From IMG/VR virus record IMGVR_UViG_3300036893_000049, positions 1-64,000 of that record: a stretch of DNA of 64,000 nucleotides; one strand, 5' to 3'. Position numbers and translations under genes: made by a program. The notes under the pieces are model-generated. The model did no database searches. It saw only the letters and a list, made by a program, of their open reading frames with translations, and was not told where the DNA came from. This document shows, in pieces, positions 57,244-63,997 of the stretch (its first letter is position 1; each line of letters begins with the position of its first letter). The stretch is from a virus.

Positions 57244-57567
57244 GTGGAGGCCGAGATCAAAGAATGGCTCCAAACGGTCGCGCCCTACATCGCAATCTTC
57301 GTGTCACTCTATATTGCGATTCGCGTTCAGGCCGTTCACAAGTTGGTCAATTCGGAAATGGACCAGTTCCGGGCCACGCTAAAGCGGTTGGCCGAGGCGA
57401 ACGAGGCCAGCGTCTTTCGTGCCGGGCAACAAAACGTCAGGGATGCCAATCGCAATACGGTGGTCGTCGCCGGGCAGGCTACGAGAGCGGCGGCAGAGGC
57501 AACGACAGCGGCGGCATCGGCGGTCGAGGCTGTCCAGGTTGGTCGTGATGGTCTCGGCCCCCAATAG
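57244..57567 (+). CDS. Membrane plus coiled-coil protein, 107 aa
   Basis: GTG 57244, 1-2 bases after the previous stop. MEAEIKEWLQTVAPYIAIFV starts with a membrane helix (about 10-32), then a long Ala/Glu-rich coil (LVNSEMDQFRATLKRLAEAN..., AEATTAAASAVEAVQ). One N-terminal helix with a long coil resembles an i-spanin (Rz-like) or a holin-type protein. The gene is the last of the late operon. Confidence 0.55.
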   Translation: MEAEIKEWLQTVAPYIAIFVSLYIAIRVQAVHKLVNSEMDQFRATLKRLAEANEASVFRAGQQNVRDANRNTVVVAGQATRAAAEATTAAASAVEAVQVGRDGLGPQ

Positions 57568-57771
57568 CCTGACCGAATCGATGTCACTCAAGATGACCCC
57601 ATCCCTGGCTCCAAACGGTCGCGAATCATGGCTTAGAGGTACGGTTGGAGCCTTCAACTCACCCCCGGCGGCCGTGGCGGATGGGCGAAGGCGTTGCATT
57701 TCGGGGCCGGTATCGGTAGGATACAACCCATCGCCGCCCAGCGATTTCGTTGCAGCCCCCGTGATACCGTT

Positions 57772-57791
57772 CCCCGGTGTCCGGGGGTTTT
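57772..57791 (+). terminator. Terminator of the late operon
   Basis: CCCCGG-TGT-CCGGGG followed by GTTTTG. It lies about 200 bases after the last late gene and faces the convergent minus-strand gene at 57795. The 57568-57771 stretch holds no clear gene. Confidence 0.7.
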
Positions 57792-57794
57792 GCA

Positions 57795-58022
57795 TTACGC
57801 GGCCACGGCCTCAGCCGCACGGTGCTTGTAGGTTCGGGCGGCAATCCAACCATCGACATCATTGCGCCGATAGAGAACGCGCCGTTGGCCTACCCGAACG
57901 AAGGGCGGTCCCTCACCGTCAATTCGCCACCGCAGCGTGGTACGATCATCAACGTGCAACAAGGCGCACAATTGCGCATCGGTCAGGAATTCCCCTGACA
58001 GGTCCACAGTGTCATGCAACAT
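57795..58022 (-). CDS. AlpA/excisionase-like HTH protein, 75 aa
   Basis: MLHDTVDLSGEFLTDAQLCA, then LLHVDDRTTLRWRIDGEGPP and FVRVGQRRVLYRRNDVDGWI form the MerR-type helix-turn-helix of AlpA/excisionase proteins (DRTTLRWR... G-P---VG-R--Y--DVD-W). RBS AAAGGACAG precedes the ATG. No integrase is near; it may be a regulator rather than an excisionase. Confidence 0.75.
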   Translation of the reverse strand: MLHDTVDLSGEFLTDAQLCALLHVDDRTTLRWRIDGEGPPFVRVGQRRVLYRRNDVDGWIAARTYKHRAAEAVAA

Positions 58023-58229
58023 ATCTCTGTCCTTTGGTGACTGGGGCCGACGTGGCCCGCCGTCAAGGACATAGCGAACGGCAGTGTCCGCCCTCTACTG
58101 TCCGCAATCGCATGATTTTCAGACCGATTCCGGTCCTCTTTCAGGTGACGCTGCCATCTGAGTAATTTCCGATCCTCTCGCCCTCTCCTCTCCCGTGACA
58201 TGGTGCGCCCATAATCTCGGGAGCGTGCC

Positions 58230-58424
58230 ATGATCGGTCTGTTGGTCAATCTGCTGATTCTGTGCCTCATCGTGGGGCTGATCTGGTGGGTCATCACCAT
58301 GATCCCGCTTCCCGCGCCGTTCGCACTGATTGTCCGCGTCGTGTTCGCGGTGATCCTCGTCATCGCCCTCATAGATTGGCTGACCGGGTTTACTGGTGTT
58401 GGGCGGCGGTATCATATTCTTTGA
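58230..58424 (+). CDS. Thivi_2564-like small membrane protein, 64 aa
   Basis: Two membrane helices: MIGLLVNLLILCLIVGLIWW and FALIVRVVFAVILVIALIDW, joined by TMIPLPAPF. This pattern (LLINLLI--LI-GLIWWI-T-IPLP-PF---VR-V--VI--I-LI--L) matches the Thivi_2564 type membrane family found in phages and proteobacteria. Possibly a holin, as two-helix small holins look like this. The GGGAGCGTGCC before ATG 58230 is a repeated 12-mer and may serve as ribosome site. Confidence 0.7.
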   Translation: MIGLLVNLLILCLIVGLIWWVITMIPLPAPFALIVRVVFAVILVIALIDWLTGFTGVGRRYHIL

Positions 58425-58470
58425 GGGGTGGCGGCCCCCTAAGAATGTGCTATATGTTGAAAGGCCATAG

Positions 58471-58541
58471 GGCGAGCGCAGAGAGTCGAACCCTGGTCTC
58501 GGGGGTACGAGCCCCGCGTCCTACCGCTGAACGACGCTCGC
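58471..58541 (-). tRNA. tRNA-Thr(CGU)
   Basis: The 71-base cloverleaf is complete: acceptor GCGAGCG/CGCTCGC, D arm GTTC-AGCGGTA-GGAC, anticodon stem CGGGG/CCCCG with loop CTCGTAC (anticodon CGT, reads ACG), variable AGAC, T arm CAGGG-TTCGACT-CTCTG, and C at position 73. CCA is not encoded. A further G at 58542 can pair with C73, giving an 8-bp acceptor like tRNA-His. ACG is a common Thr codon in the GC-rich genes here. Confidence 0.85.
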
Positions 58542-58580
58542 CATATTGGCCGCCATAGCACCATCTGGTGCCGACTATCC

Positions 58581-58630
58581 GGGCCGCTCCCTTCCACTTT
58601 CCTAGGGCGTTGGGGAGCGGCCCTTCTTAT
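58581..58630 (+). terminator. Intrinsic terminator-like hairpin
   Basis: GGGCCGCTCCC (58581-58591) pairs perfectly with GGGAGCGGCCC (58613-58623), an 11-bp stem with a 21-base loop, followed by TTCTTAT. It would end transcription from the 58230 gene. Around it, 58425-58804 holds only the tRNA and no clear gene. Confidence 0.65.
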
Positions 58631-58804
58631 CCTCACCCCCGGCACGGGTAGTGACTCAGTTTGATTTTGGCTGCGGACGGAAGTCCTAGAGGCCAGGTAC
58701 AAACATAGCTGTGTTGCGGGGTACGTTGCGAAGACGTTCTGTTTATCCTGTCTATTCTCTCAGATATCTACCACAATCATCGCTAGGCAACCAGCGGTGG
58801 AACC

Positions 58805-59017
58805 ATGCAACAAGCAGACCCTACGCATCCCAAACGTGATGCAGAGTTCACACACATCTCCGGTGGCAACGATAACGACGAGCCTCCGGTCAACGCGGTA
58901 GCGTTCACTGATTTGGCATCAGCGATGGGGATGGATGAGGACGCCTTGTTGCAGAGGTTTGCCGCGATCCTCCGCAAAAGAGAGGGTGGCGAAGATACAA
59001 CCCCGGCGGAAGAGTGA
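58805..59017 (+). CDS. Hypothetical protein, 70 aa
   Basis: ATG 58805 follows GGTGGAACC. MQQADPTHPKRDAEFTHISG then TDLASAMGMDEDALLQRFAA has a helical C-terminal half (possible HTH-like) and an acidic end. The stop overlaps a GTG. No family recognised. Confidence 0.5.
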   Translation: MQQADPTHPKRDAEFTHISGGNDNDEPPVNAVAFTDLASAMGMDEDALLQRFAAILRKREGGEDTTPAEE

Positions 59018-59220
59018 CGCCGATGGACTGGGGTCAACTCCTGGATGGGGATCATCCAGGAGTCGCCAGTTCCGGGTCCTCGCGGAGAGAGCGTCTATCC
59101 CCCGCGCGAGAAACGGAGTCCAGGCGTGTGCGCGCTTGGCCCCACAGGTTCCCTGTGAGTCTGGTAGCACAAGTCTTGGCTCCTATCAAAGGGACTTTTG
59201 GGCTTTTGTGGCGTTTTTGA
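59014..59220 (+). CDS. Doubtful 68-aa frame
   Basis: GTG 59014 overlaps the previous stop (GTGA) and opens 68 codons (MTPMDWGQLLDGDHPGVASS...). The codons do not look strongly coding, and an 11-bp inverted repeat lies near its start. Otherwise 59018-59382 contains no clear gene. Confidence 0.22.
   Translation: MTPMDWGQLLDGDHPGVASSGSSRRERLSPARETESRRVRAWPHRFPVSLVAQVLAPIKGTFGLLWRF
59037..59063. repeat. 11-bp perfect inverted repeat
   Basis: ACTCCTGGATG-GGGAT-CATCCAGGAGT. A short-loop hairpin or dyad operator without T tract, in the gap between the small gene at 58805 and the terminator at 59355. Confidence 0.75.
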
Positions 59221-59354
59221 TTCTGAGGTATGTGCCGCGACACTCGGTTGAGACGGCTGCCTTCGCGGTCGATTGGGCGTTTGGTCCACTCGGCTGAATT
59301 ATAGACCCGATCACCTGACCACGCCATACGTCACCAGAACCACCTGAGGGGCGG

Positions 59355-59388
59355 ACGCTCCGGGGGAAACTCCGGGGCGTTTTTATTT
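59355..59388 (+). terminator. Intrinsic terminator
   Basis: ACGCTCCGG pairs with CCGGGGCGT (one G-T) around GGGAAACT and leads into TTTTTATTT. It ends plus-strand transcription and lies right at the convergent end of the RtcB operon. Confidence 0.82.
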
Positions 59389-59544
59389 GTCCTCCGCGAT
59401 TCGCGCGATCTCCGCCAGCCTCTTCCGCAATCGCTCGATTTCCGCGGCGGCGTCAGCCAGCAAGACGTAGCCGATGCCGACTTCCTCCGCGGTCAGGCGG
59501 GGGTGGAGGCGGTAGAATCTCAGGCGATCGATCAGTCCGGGCAT
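59383..59544 (-). CDS. Small coiled protein downstream of rtcB, 53 aa
   Basis: ATG 59544 is 2 bases after the rtcB stop, with GGAAAG inside the end of rtcB; ATG 59565 is another option. MPGLIDRLRFYRLHPRLTAE then LADAAAEIERLRKRLAEIAR is a short helical, coiled-coil-like protein. Tight coupling suggests it works with RtcB. Confidence 0.58.
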   Translation of the reverse strand: MPGLIDRLRFYRLHPRLTAEEVGIGYVLLADAAAEIERLRKRLAEIARIAEDK

Positions 59545-59545
59545 C

Positions 59546-60907
59546 TCAGTCTTTCCAAGGATCATCGATTCCGTCTCCCGCCATCGCCACGGCGAATGGC
59601 CGTAGTGTGTGCAGCACTCGCGTCGAGGCCGCGTGGTGAGCCAGCACTTCCGGCAAACGGCGATAAGCCATCGGACTTTCGTCCAGACCGCCGCCCGCCA
59701 GTAACACGCCGCGATCTTGCAACCACGCCTCCATCTGGGTACGGGTGAACGTGCGAATCGCTTGTTTCCGCCCGAATAATCGCCCGGCACCGTGGACCGT
59801 CGAGTAGAGCGCATCCTTCGCTTCTTGGCAGTCAACACCTTCCAAGATCACAGCGTCATCGCCCATGGAGCCGCCAACAAAGCCCTTTTGGCCGGGGAAG
59901 GCTGGAGTTGCACCTTTTCGAACTACCCAGAGATCACGGCCGTTATGCGTTTCGCGCCACGCGTAATTATGATGGTTGTGAACCATTTCGGTCACTGAGC
60001 CGCCGATGATCTGGCGAACACGTTCAACCACCCATTCACGACCGGCGTAAGAGTACCTTCCGGCCAATTGCATCGCCGCGATATAACGGCGGCCGACTTC
60101 ACTATCTTCATCGACCACGGCGGGTGCAACGTTCATGCCGTCTTTCCCGCCAGCCGCTTTCAGATATCGTGTCGCGCTGGTGTGACCGAAACCGCGAGAA
60201 CCGAAGTGGACGCCGATCCAAACGAAATCGTCTTCATCTCGCATGAGATCGACATAATGGTTGCCTGATCCGACCGTTCCTAGCTGTGCGACGGCTTTTG
60301 AGCGGTATTCACCCATGTCGGATTCGCGCCATGCGTCGCTGTCGTCAAAGAGTTCATGTTCCACGCGCTCCTCATTGGTGCGACCGACGCCGAATGAAAT
60401 AACCTTGCGGACATCTTCAAGGATTGGATGGATACGATCCTGGATATCGGAAAATGGCGTGTCCAGGCGAACGGCCATGTTGCCGCATCCGATATCGAAA
60501 CCGACACCGGAAATGCTGATCTGCTTTTCATAAGCGATCACGCCCCCAACAGGTTGCGCGTAACCAAGATGACCGTCCGCGCAAATCACGCCCTTAACCG
60601 CGTTGCCGATAGCCATGCAGTTTCGCATCTGAGCGATGGTGTTGGGATCGTGATCGCCGAAGATCGTCAGAGGACTGTCGCGGAATCGTTCCTCCTGCGG
60701 GCGCAGATTGACGATGCTGGCCGCGAGGTCCGCTGCCTCCCTGGCGTTTTGCGCCGAACGGGCAGCATCGCGGAAATCGCACCATGCGGGCATACCCCGC
60801 TCACTGCCGGGTTTCGCGACACGCGAATCCGGATCGATGCCTTTAGCCTGGCACATTTCGCGTGCGGCGACTTCCAATGGATCGGCTCGACGTGTTGAAA
60901 CAGACAT
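59546..60907 (-). CDS. rtcB: RtcB-type RNA ligase
   Basis: A 453-residue protein with all RtcB landmarks: GDHD (84-87), ADGHLGYAQPVGGVIA (110-125), GVGFDIGCGNMAVR with metal ligands D138 and C141, GSGNHYVD (H216), VHFGSRGFGH (H233), HNHHNYAW (H309-H312), VRKGATPA, GGSMGDDAVILEG and STVHGAGR with the guanylated His 371. RtcB joins 2',3'-cyclic phosphate and 5'-OH RNA ends using GTP and Mn2+, reversing cuts in tRNA anticodon loops. Start ATG 60907 follows GAAGGAGAGAG. A tRNA-like sequence lies just upstream and a nucleotidyltransferase gene before it. Confidence 0.93.
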   Translation of the reverse strand: MSVSTRRADPLEVAAREMCQAKGIDPDSRVAKPGSERGMPAWCDFRDAARSAQNAREAADLAASIVNLRPQEERFRDSPLTIFGDHDPNTIAQMRNCMAIGNAVKGVICADGHLGYAQPVGGVIAYEKQISISGVGFDIGCGNMAVRLDTPFSDIQDRIHPILEDVRKVISFGVGRTNEERVEHELFDDSDAWRESDMGEYRSKAVAQLGTVGSGNHYVDLMRDEDDFVWIGVHFGSRGFGHTSATRYLKAAGGKDGMNVAPAVVDEDSEVGRRYIAAMQLAGRYSYAGREWVVERVRQIIGGSVTEMVHNHHNYAWRETHNGRDLWVVRKGATPAFPGQKGFVGGSMGDDAVILEGVDCQEAKDALYSTVHGAGRLFGRKQAIRTFTRTQMEAWLQDRGVLLAGGGLDESPMAYRRLPEVLAHHAASTRVLHTLRPFAVAMAGDGIDDPWKD

Positions 60908-60927
60908 AACTCTCTCCTTCTATAAGG

Positions 60928-61004
60928 CATCGCCGCACGGGACTCGAACCCGCCGCCTATCCGTTAGTGGCCACTGTGCAGTTCCGACGTTTGCACACGG
61001 CGAT
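60928..61004 (-). ncRNA. tRNA-like element between nucleotidyltransferase and rtcB
   Basis: Read on the minus strand, acceptor TCGCCGT/GCGGCGA (or ATCGCCG/CGGCGAT) and T arm GCGGG-TTCGAGT-CCCGT are canonical, and a D arm with TCGG in its loop can form (TGCA or GCA/TGC). The part that should be the anticodon arm (CAGTGGCCACTAACGGATAG) does not form a normal 5-bp stem with a U33 loop. Length (75-77 bases) is that of a tRNA. It may be a decayed tRNA, a tRNA with an unusual arm, or a decoy/substrate for the adjacent repair enzymes. Confidence 0.6.
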
Positions 61005-61010
61005 ATGGGA

Positions 61011-61991
61011 TCACAAAATCGCGGTTCGATAAGCATCCTTCACGATAGCGTCGATCACGCCGTGGTCCGGCGTCTCGGGCAGTGCGGATACCTCCTCCTC
61101 TGCTTCTACTCGTTCCAACAAATCCTCGATTTCCTCCGCGACGGCGGCATAGGGCAGTTCGCCTTTCTTGATCGCCAGAATATGCTTGGCGTTCAGCAGT
61201 GGAAAGGTGATATGGCCAGATCGCAACAGTTCCAGAGCCTCGCCGCCAACTCGCACCGCATGAGAAAGCGCCTTCCAATCGACGTTTTCGTTACGTTCGG
61301 CCTGCAACGCGCGGGCGCCATATTCGTCCAGTAGTCGAACATAGATCGCGCGCGTATCCTTCAACGATGTGAAGAACGGTGCCTTACGGTTACAGCATTC
61401 AAGATGCGGGATCGGATCGGGACGGCTTGGATGCGGGATAAATATGATCGCGGTATGATCGAGTTTATGTTCCGCGATGAACGTAGGCAGCGTGTCTGCC
61501 GCGATCTCCAACTTTGCCAGATGCCCGTATTCCATGATGGCCTGGTCAAACCAATTCACGATCTCGCGGGCGGCATGAACGCGCGAGCCTTTGATTCCAT
61601 ATTTGTTTGCCTGAGTTCGGCAATAGCCAATGAAGCTGGCGGCACGACGGCTCAACAACTGATGGCGACAATCCCAGATACGGCCCCAGATCGGATCGGG
61701 ATCGCATGTCATAGCCCATCGTGGCGCAAACAGCATGTCCAGAGCAACGGTCTGCCCTTCTGCCAGCAATGACAAATACCGATGGAGCGCATAAGCCTCC
61801 CGGTCGATATCGCCCGCGACGTTCTTTTCGCCAGTCTGCTTGGGTCGTTTGTCTGTTACCGTCGCTTTAACGCGTTGCAATAGGATCGCGTCCGCGTCTG
61901 GCACAAACACGGTTTTGTAATCCACGTCCGACGCTGGCGTGGACGTGCCGTAGAGGTGCGAGCCAAACTTGATCTCGACAAGGGTTTTCAC
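61011..61991 (-). CDS. Polymerase-beta-fold nucleotidyltransferase (YcgL-like)
   Basis: A 326-residue protein. The opening EIKFGSHLYGTSTPASDVDY (6-25) is the GS-x-Y-G-x(4)-SD-D motif of the Pol beta superfamily, with metal-binding D22 and D24. A helical region follows (FIGYCRTQANKYGIKGSRVH, then WFDQAIMEYGHLAKL), and an acidic end. This type, with GSHLYG-----SD-DY, occurs in phages and bacteria; its nucleotide transfer target is unknown. Position before a tRNA-like element and rtcB suggests RNA-end processing. ATG 61991 overlaps the upstream stop (ATGA). Confidence 0.8.
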   Translation of the reverse strand: MKTLVEIKFGSHLYGTSTPASDVDYKTVFVPDADAILLQRVKATVTDKRPKQTGEKNVAGDIDREAYALHRYLSLLAEGQTVALDMLFAPRWAMTCDPDPIWGRIWDCRHQLLSRRAASFIGYCRTQANKYGIKGSRVHAAREIVNWFDQAIMEYGHLAKLEIAADTLPTFIAEHKLDHTAIIFIPHPSRPDPIPHLECCNRKAPFFTSLKDTRAIYVRLLDEYGARALQAERNENVDWKALSHAVRVGGEALELLRSGHITFPLLNAKHILAIKKGELPYAAVAEEIEDLLERVEAEEEVSALPETPDHGVIDAIVKDAYRTAIL

Positions 61992-62404
61992 GACTTATCT
62001 CCAAACATCGCCGCGAACCGTTCTCGTAGAATTTGCTCGGCCTTAGCAGTCAGGATTTGTTCAATTGCGGGGTTCAATTCTTTCCACGTCTCATTGATAC
62101 GTTCGAGGATCATCTTATTGATCGCACCATGCGTCACATCGTTGATGAACGCCGCCGCCATCGCGGTCATGGTGTCCGCGAGCATCTTTTGATATTTGGT
62201 CGCGATGGTTTTTTTATACCAATCGTCTTGAATCATCTCGCTCTTGAGGAACGAATTAATATGGGCTTCAACCGCCTCTCGTGTGGTGCGGCGCGCGATT
62301 TCCTGCGCTACCTGAGCCGCGCCAGTTCTGGCCAATTCAACCGTGGCTTCGGGGTCCAGTTCCAGCAATTTCGCGATTGCCGGTGCGCTCAGCAGCAGTT
62401 TCAT
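61988..62404 (-). CDS. Helical hypothetical protein, 138 aa
   Basis: ATG 62404 overlaps the upstream stop; the longer in-frame start lies inside the other gene. MKLLLSAPAIAKLLELDPEA then AQEIARRTTREAVEAHINSF and QKMLADTMTAMAAAFINDVT is all-helical and may be a structural or adaptor protein. It is coupled to the nucleotidyltransferase. No family recognised. Confidence 0.6.
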   Translation of the reverse strand: MKLLLSAPAIAKLLELDPEATVELARTGAAQVAQEIARRTTREAVEAHINSFLKSEMIQDDWYKKTIATKYQKMLADTMTAMAAAFINDVTHGAINKMILERINETWKELNPAIEQILTAKAEQILRERFAAMFGDKS

Positions 62405-62598
62405 AAAAAAGCACTCGCTCTCATGGCTTTCCGAACGGCATGGTCCCACGGTTCGGAATTGTGTGGCAGCACGACGGCATACTCGCCGCCCTTCTTATCG
62501 ACCCGGTAGCGGATCGCGATGTGATCGCCGGACGGCTCGTGGAGATACACGCTCAGTTCCCCGGCGCGGTCGAAAATGGTCAGTTGCGTGCCAGACAT
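62401..62598 (-). CDS. Small hypothetical protein, 65 aa
   Basis: ATG 62598 follows GGAGGGTGGG. MSGTQLTIFDRAGELSVYLH then DHIAIRYRVDKKGGEYAVVL forms a compact beta domain. It overlaps the next gene (ATGA). Its promoter could lie in the GC-rich stretch upstream. Function unknown. Confidence 0.58.
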   Translation of the reverse strand: MSGTQLTIFDRAGELSVYLHEPSGDHIAIRYRVDKKGGEYAVVLPHNSEPWDHAVRKAMRASAFL

Positions 62599-62618
62599 CC
62601 CACCCTCCAAAATCCCCG

Positions 62619-62681
62619 CCCCGGCCAGCGCAGACGCGGGGTGTCTGTAGAGCCGGGACTATTCCCCGTCGCTGGCCGGGG
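62619..62681. repeat. 12-bp perfect inverted repeat
   Basis: CCCCGGCCAGCG (62619-62630) and CGCTGGCCGGGG (62670-62681) are perfect inverses 39 bases apart, in the intergenic region between two minus-strand genes. A terminator-like stem, operator or attachment role are all possible. Further along, TTGACA at about 62704 reads on the plus strand. Confidence 0.75.
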
Positions 62682-62749
62682 AGTGGTGGATACGACGATT
62701 GGGGTTGACAGATCAATGCACCCGATCTTTTGAAGCAACCGGACGGTTT

Positions 62750-63241
62750 TCATACCGCCCCCATCTTTCTCAAAAAATCCCGGGCGACCTCCGCGACCGG
62801 CAGCGGGTGAGTGGCCCCCTCCGCTACATCCGGCTTGCTCCGGTCCTTAGCCGTATGCTCGATCAGACCAAGTATCGATTGTTCCCGCAACGCTTCACGC
62901 AGTGCAGGTGGCGAAATGTCATTGGCCTTGGCGAGACCATTAGATATGGTACGAAATCCCCGCCGCGCCTGACTACGAATACGGGCACGAGCCGTTTGAC
63001 CGATTTTGTGCAGATCGTCAGGAACGACGCGTTTATATCCAACACGGCGCACGGAAGCGAATACCGCGCCATTTTCTCGTTCAACGACAAAAATCGCGCG
63101 ATAAAGAAGATACCGGCATACGTTAATGTTCCGGCCGATTGCCTTACTGAAATCGTCGAATGTCAACGTTTCGCCAAAAGGACAAGCGGCGAGAAGGTCC
63201 GCGAGGATGCGGGTGTCCTGGTGTAACTCCATGACGATCAT
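62750..63241 (-). CDS. Hypothetical phage protein with winged-helix-like N terminus
   Basis: A 163-residue protein; ATG 63241 follows CAGGAG at good spacing. MELHQDTRILADLLAACPFG then ETLTFDDFSKAIGRNINVCR, and a C-terminal helix, resemble a family of phage proteins with a possible HTH. The middle (GQTARARIRSQARRGFRTIS) is very basic, as in nucleic-acid binding. Role unknown. Confidence 0.6.
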   Translation of the reverse strand: MIVMELHQDTRILADLLAACPFGETLTFDDFSKAIGRNINVCRYLLYRAIFVVERENGAVFASVRRVGYKRVVPDDLHKIGQTARARIRSQARRGFRTISNGLAKANDISPPALREALREQSILGLIEHTAKDRSKPDVAEGATHPLPVAEVARDFLRKMGAV

Positions 63242-63258
63242 GGGAAGGCTCCTGTATT

Positions 63259-63333
63259 GTGTCGTGCTGTGCGGTGGTGTGGCGTGACGTGTCGTGCGGT
63301 GCCGTGGTGTGGAGTGGTGTGCTGTGGTGTGAT
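63259..63333. repeat. Pentamer-phased (GTGNN)15 array
   Basis: From 63259 to 63333 every fifth base begins GTG: gtgtc gtgct gtgcg gtggt ... gtgat, 15 units without a break, with only the last two bases varying. The plus strand is nearly free of A. It lies in the 162-base gap between two minus-strand genes (63242-63403) and is not a microsatellite of a fixed unit. Confidence 0.9.
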
Positions 63334-63403
63334 GATTTTGGCAGTCCCAACAGAAGCGAGAACGATTCCGTTGGGATTGCCGATGATGTGCCGTGGCGTG
63401 GTA

Positions 63404-63997
63404 TCATGCAACCATCTGGCGATTATCCTGCCAGACCAGTTTATCCAGAACGAAGCGGCCATTGTGACCGCCATTTTGTGGCCGGAACTGGCCGATTCCA
63501 ATAAAGAGGCCAGCAAGTTCCACCATGTCCCGGAAAACGGGCTCGACGATGATCGGGTCCAGGATGATGATTTCGAATGTCGATGACCATTCCCGAACCA
63601 CGGGAAAGCGGCGCACGACTCGTTTGCCTGAACCCCGGACACCATCGGCGTTGGCTGAGATCGTAACCATCATCGCCTCTGAGGGATCGATATTCAGGAT
63701 TGGTGCGGCGGGGATCATCACGCCGCTGGTGAACTTGGCGGACCATGTGGCCTTCCCCTGGCCCGGGATTTGGATTTTTGAATATTTCGCCGCCGCGATC
63801 AGGCATTGGTGAAAACCGTGCGGTGGAATAATGATGGTTTTTTTGCCGTCGTGTTCCTCGATGGACAATTTGCTACGCCATGTCCTGGCGTCATAGGCAT
63901 CTGGCGACTCGCCTTCGAGCCGCGGGTCATTGTGTTGCCGGGACTGACTGTACGGCGCGGTGCCACGGAGGGTCAGTTGAGCGATGGTGTATTGCAT
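63404..63997 (-). CDS. Conserved phage protein, possible RAMP-like fold
   Basis: A 197-residue protein that begins at 63997. LTLRGTAPYSQSRQHNDPRL, YDARTWRSKLSIEEHDGKKT, IIPPHGFHQCLIAAAKYSKI, GVRGSGKRVVRRFPVVREW and GLFIGIGQFRPQNGGHNGRF match a widespread phage family of unknown function. The C-terminal Gly-rich loop after a hydrophobic strand resembles the G-loop of RAMP/Cas7-type RNA-binding proteins. This similarity is suggestive only. It may act on RNA next to the RNA-repair genes. Confidence 0.7.
   Translation of the reverse strand: MQYTIAQLTLRGTAPYSQSRQHNDPRLEGESPDAYDARTWRSKLSIEEHDGKKTIIIPPHGFHQCLIAAAKYSKIQIPGQGKATWSAKFTSGVMIPAAPILNIDPSEAMMVTISANADGVRGSGKRVVRRFPVVREWSSTFEIIILDPIIVEPVFRDMVELAGLFIGIGQFRPQNGGHNGRFVLDKLVWQDNRQMVA

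Noticed and set aside
63259-63333. CRISPR-like array
   Set aside because: Units are 5 bases with no conserved repeat/spacer alternation, and no cas genes are present. No CRISPR array was found in the window.
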